Source: an uncultured Bacteroides sp. | Lineage (GTDB): Bacteria; Bacteroidota; Bacteroidia; Bacteroidales; Bacteroidaceae | DNA length: 16,264 nucleotides | Assembly: GCA_900557355.1 (NCBI GenBank) | Contig: USSR01000074.1 | Location: 1 to 16,264, forward strand | Direction of reading: 5' to 3' | Shown: positions 15,624 to 16,264 of the stretch, one piece after another | Layout of the letters: every line of letters starts with the position of its first letter | Position numbering within the stretch: the first letter of the stretch is position 1 | Translations under genes and position numbers: made by a program | Notes under the pieces: model-generated | What the model saw: the letters and a program-made list of their open reading frames with translations, nothing else | What the model was told of the DNA's origin: nothing | Databases searched by the model: none

Positions 15624-16264
15624 CTAAAAACTAAGTTTGACGCCCGCAAAGTAGGAACGAGGTGCTCCCGGACCATAAATGTAACCGGAATCACGAGTGG
15701 CTCCTTTATCAAAATCTTTCTGATAAGAGTTGAATATATTTTGTACTCCTACGTTGAATTGCAGGCACATGCCGGAGAAATCTATATCATAAGCGACTTT
15801 AGCACCCAGTTCAAAGAAATCCGGGCTCTTCACCAACAAGTCTGCCGTACCATCTACTTCGGACATCAGGTGAGGCACATACATTTGCCCGGTATAATTA
15901 CCGTTCAAGGCCACCGACAATGCCTTTGTGGGATTGAAAGTAGCAGTAAAATAGCCATAAACATCGGGGGTACGCAATAACCGGTCGCTATATCGTTCTT
16001 TGTCAGACAGGTGCTCTTTGTCTGCGCTCCACTCCTCGGGAGAGTCGTACAGACTGCGTTGCACAGTCAGTCCCGCCTGCAACTGGATTTTATCACGCCA
16101 AGCAATCTTTCCTTCCAATGTACCGCCATATACTTTTGCACCGGAACCGTTGACACGGGTTTGTATCAGATATCCGCTACCGTTCGGATCTTCTACCGGT
16201 GCTGTCAGCACAAACGGATCAGAGAGTTTTGTGAAGAAACCTTCTACCAACAGGTTTGCCTGAA
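15624..16264 (-). CDS. TonB-dependent receptor, C-terminal part (runs off the window)
   Basis: Only the last 213 or so residues are in the window; the frame is open through the right edge, so the gene begins outside it. The visible part is the end of an outer-membrane beta barrel. It has alternating strands such as KIQLQAGLTVQRS, DVYGYFTATFNPTKALSVALNGNYTGQMYVPH and FELGAKVAYDIDF. The late motif VGVQNIFNSYQKDFD (N-hallmark of receptor C termini) follows, then SYFAGVKLSF, ending in the aromatic residue used for outer-membrane insertion. It resembles CirA/ferric-siderophore-type receptors more than SusC proteins. The ligand cannot be told without the plug domain. It could be for iron, another metal or cobalamin, but no riboswitch is visible because the start is missing. 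Confidence 0.88.
   Translation of the reverse strand, partial: QANLLVEGFFTKLSDPFVLTAPVEDPNGSGYLIQTRVNGSGAKVYGGTLEGKIAWRDKIQLQAGLTVQRSLYDSPEEWSADKEHLSDKERYSDRLLRTPDVYGYFTATFNPTKALSVALNGNYTGQMYVPHLMSEVDGTADLLVKSPDFFELGAKVAYDIDFSGMCLQFNVGVQNIFNSYQKDFDKGATRDSGYIYGPGAPRSYFAGVKLSF

Overview
The window looks like chromosomal DNA of a Bacteroides-type gut bacterium (order Bacteroidales). The signs are promoters with the TAnnTTTG -7 element, Bacteroidetes lipoprotein signals (Cys followed by Ser/Asp runs), a BtuG-type surface beta-propeller next to a BtuB-type receptor, and SusC/CirA-style TonB-dependent receptors. No mobile element, CRISPR array, tRNA or rRNA was seen.

Region 1 (1-312) has no convincing protein gene. 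Positions 1-235 are rich in perfect short stems and look like a structured RNA or its DNA. A terminator-like hairpin, a longer inverted repeat and a promoter for the next operon follow. Region 2 (313-5979) is a three-gene heavy-metal efflux operon on the + strand: a His-rich lipoprotein adaptor, a CusA/CzcA-type RND pump and a TolC-like outer membrane channel. Together they would span both membranes and expel a metal ion. A hairpin with 28-base arms (5997-6064) ends it and also serves the converging serpin gene.

Region 3 (6076-7323, - strand) encodes a lipoprotein serpin with an intact inhibitory hinge. Region 4 (7419-14036, + strand) is a vitamin B12 uptake operon behind a cobalamin riboswitch: BtuB-like receptor, BtuG-like surface B12-binding lipoprotein, BtuF-like periplasmic binding protein, BtuC permease and BtuD ATPase. 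The surface pair would capture B12 and bring it through the outer membrane, and BtuF-C-D would carry it through the inner membrane. As given, btuF is broken by a frame change and apparent short deletion inside a G-quadruplex-type tract. btuC just after it has only a TTG start, overlapping ATGGTTTGA, so two indel-like lesions lie about 600 bases apart.

Region 5 (14037-16264, - strand) holds an RsmF-like rRNA cytosine-5 methyltransferase, abutting btuD tail to tail with no spacer, and the C-terminal third or so of a TonB-dependent receptor running off the right edge.

The points most worth follow-up are the unexplained structured segment at the left edge, the broken btuF at the G-rich tract, the riboswitch expression platform, the serpin reactive loop, and the 8-base repeats inside the efflux operon. 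No clearly new multi-gene system was found.
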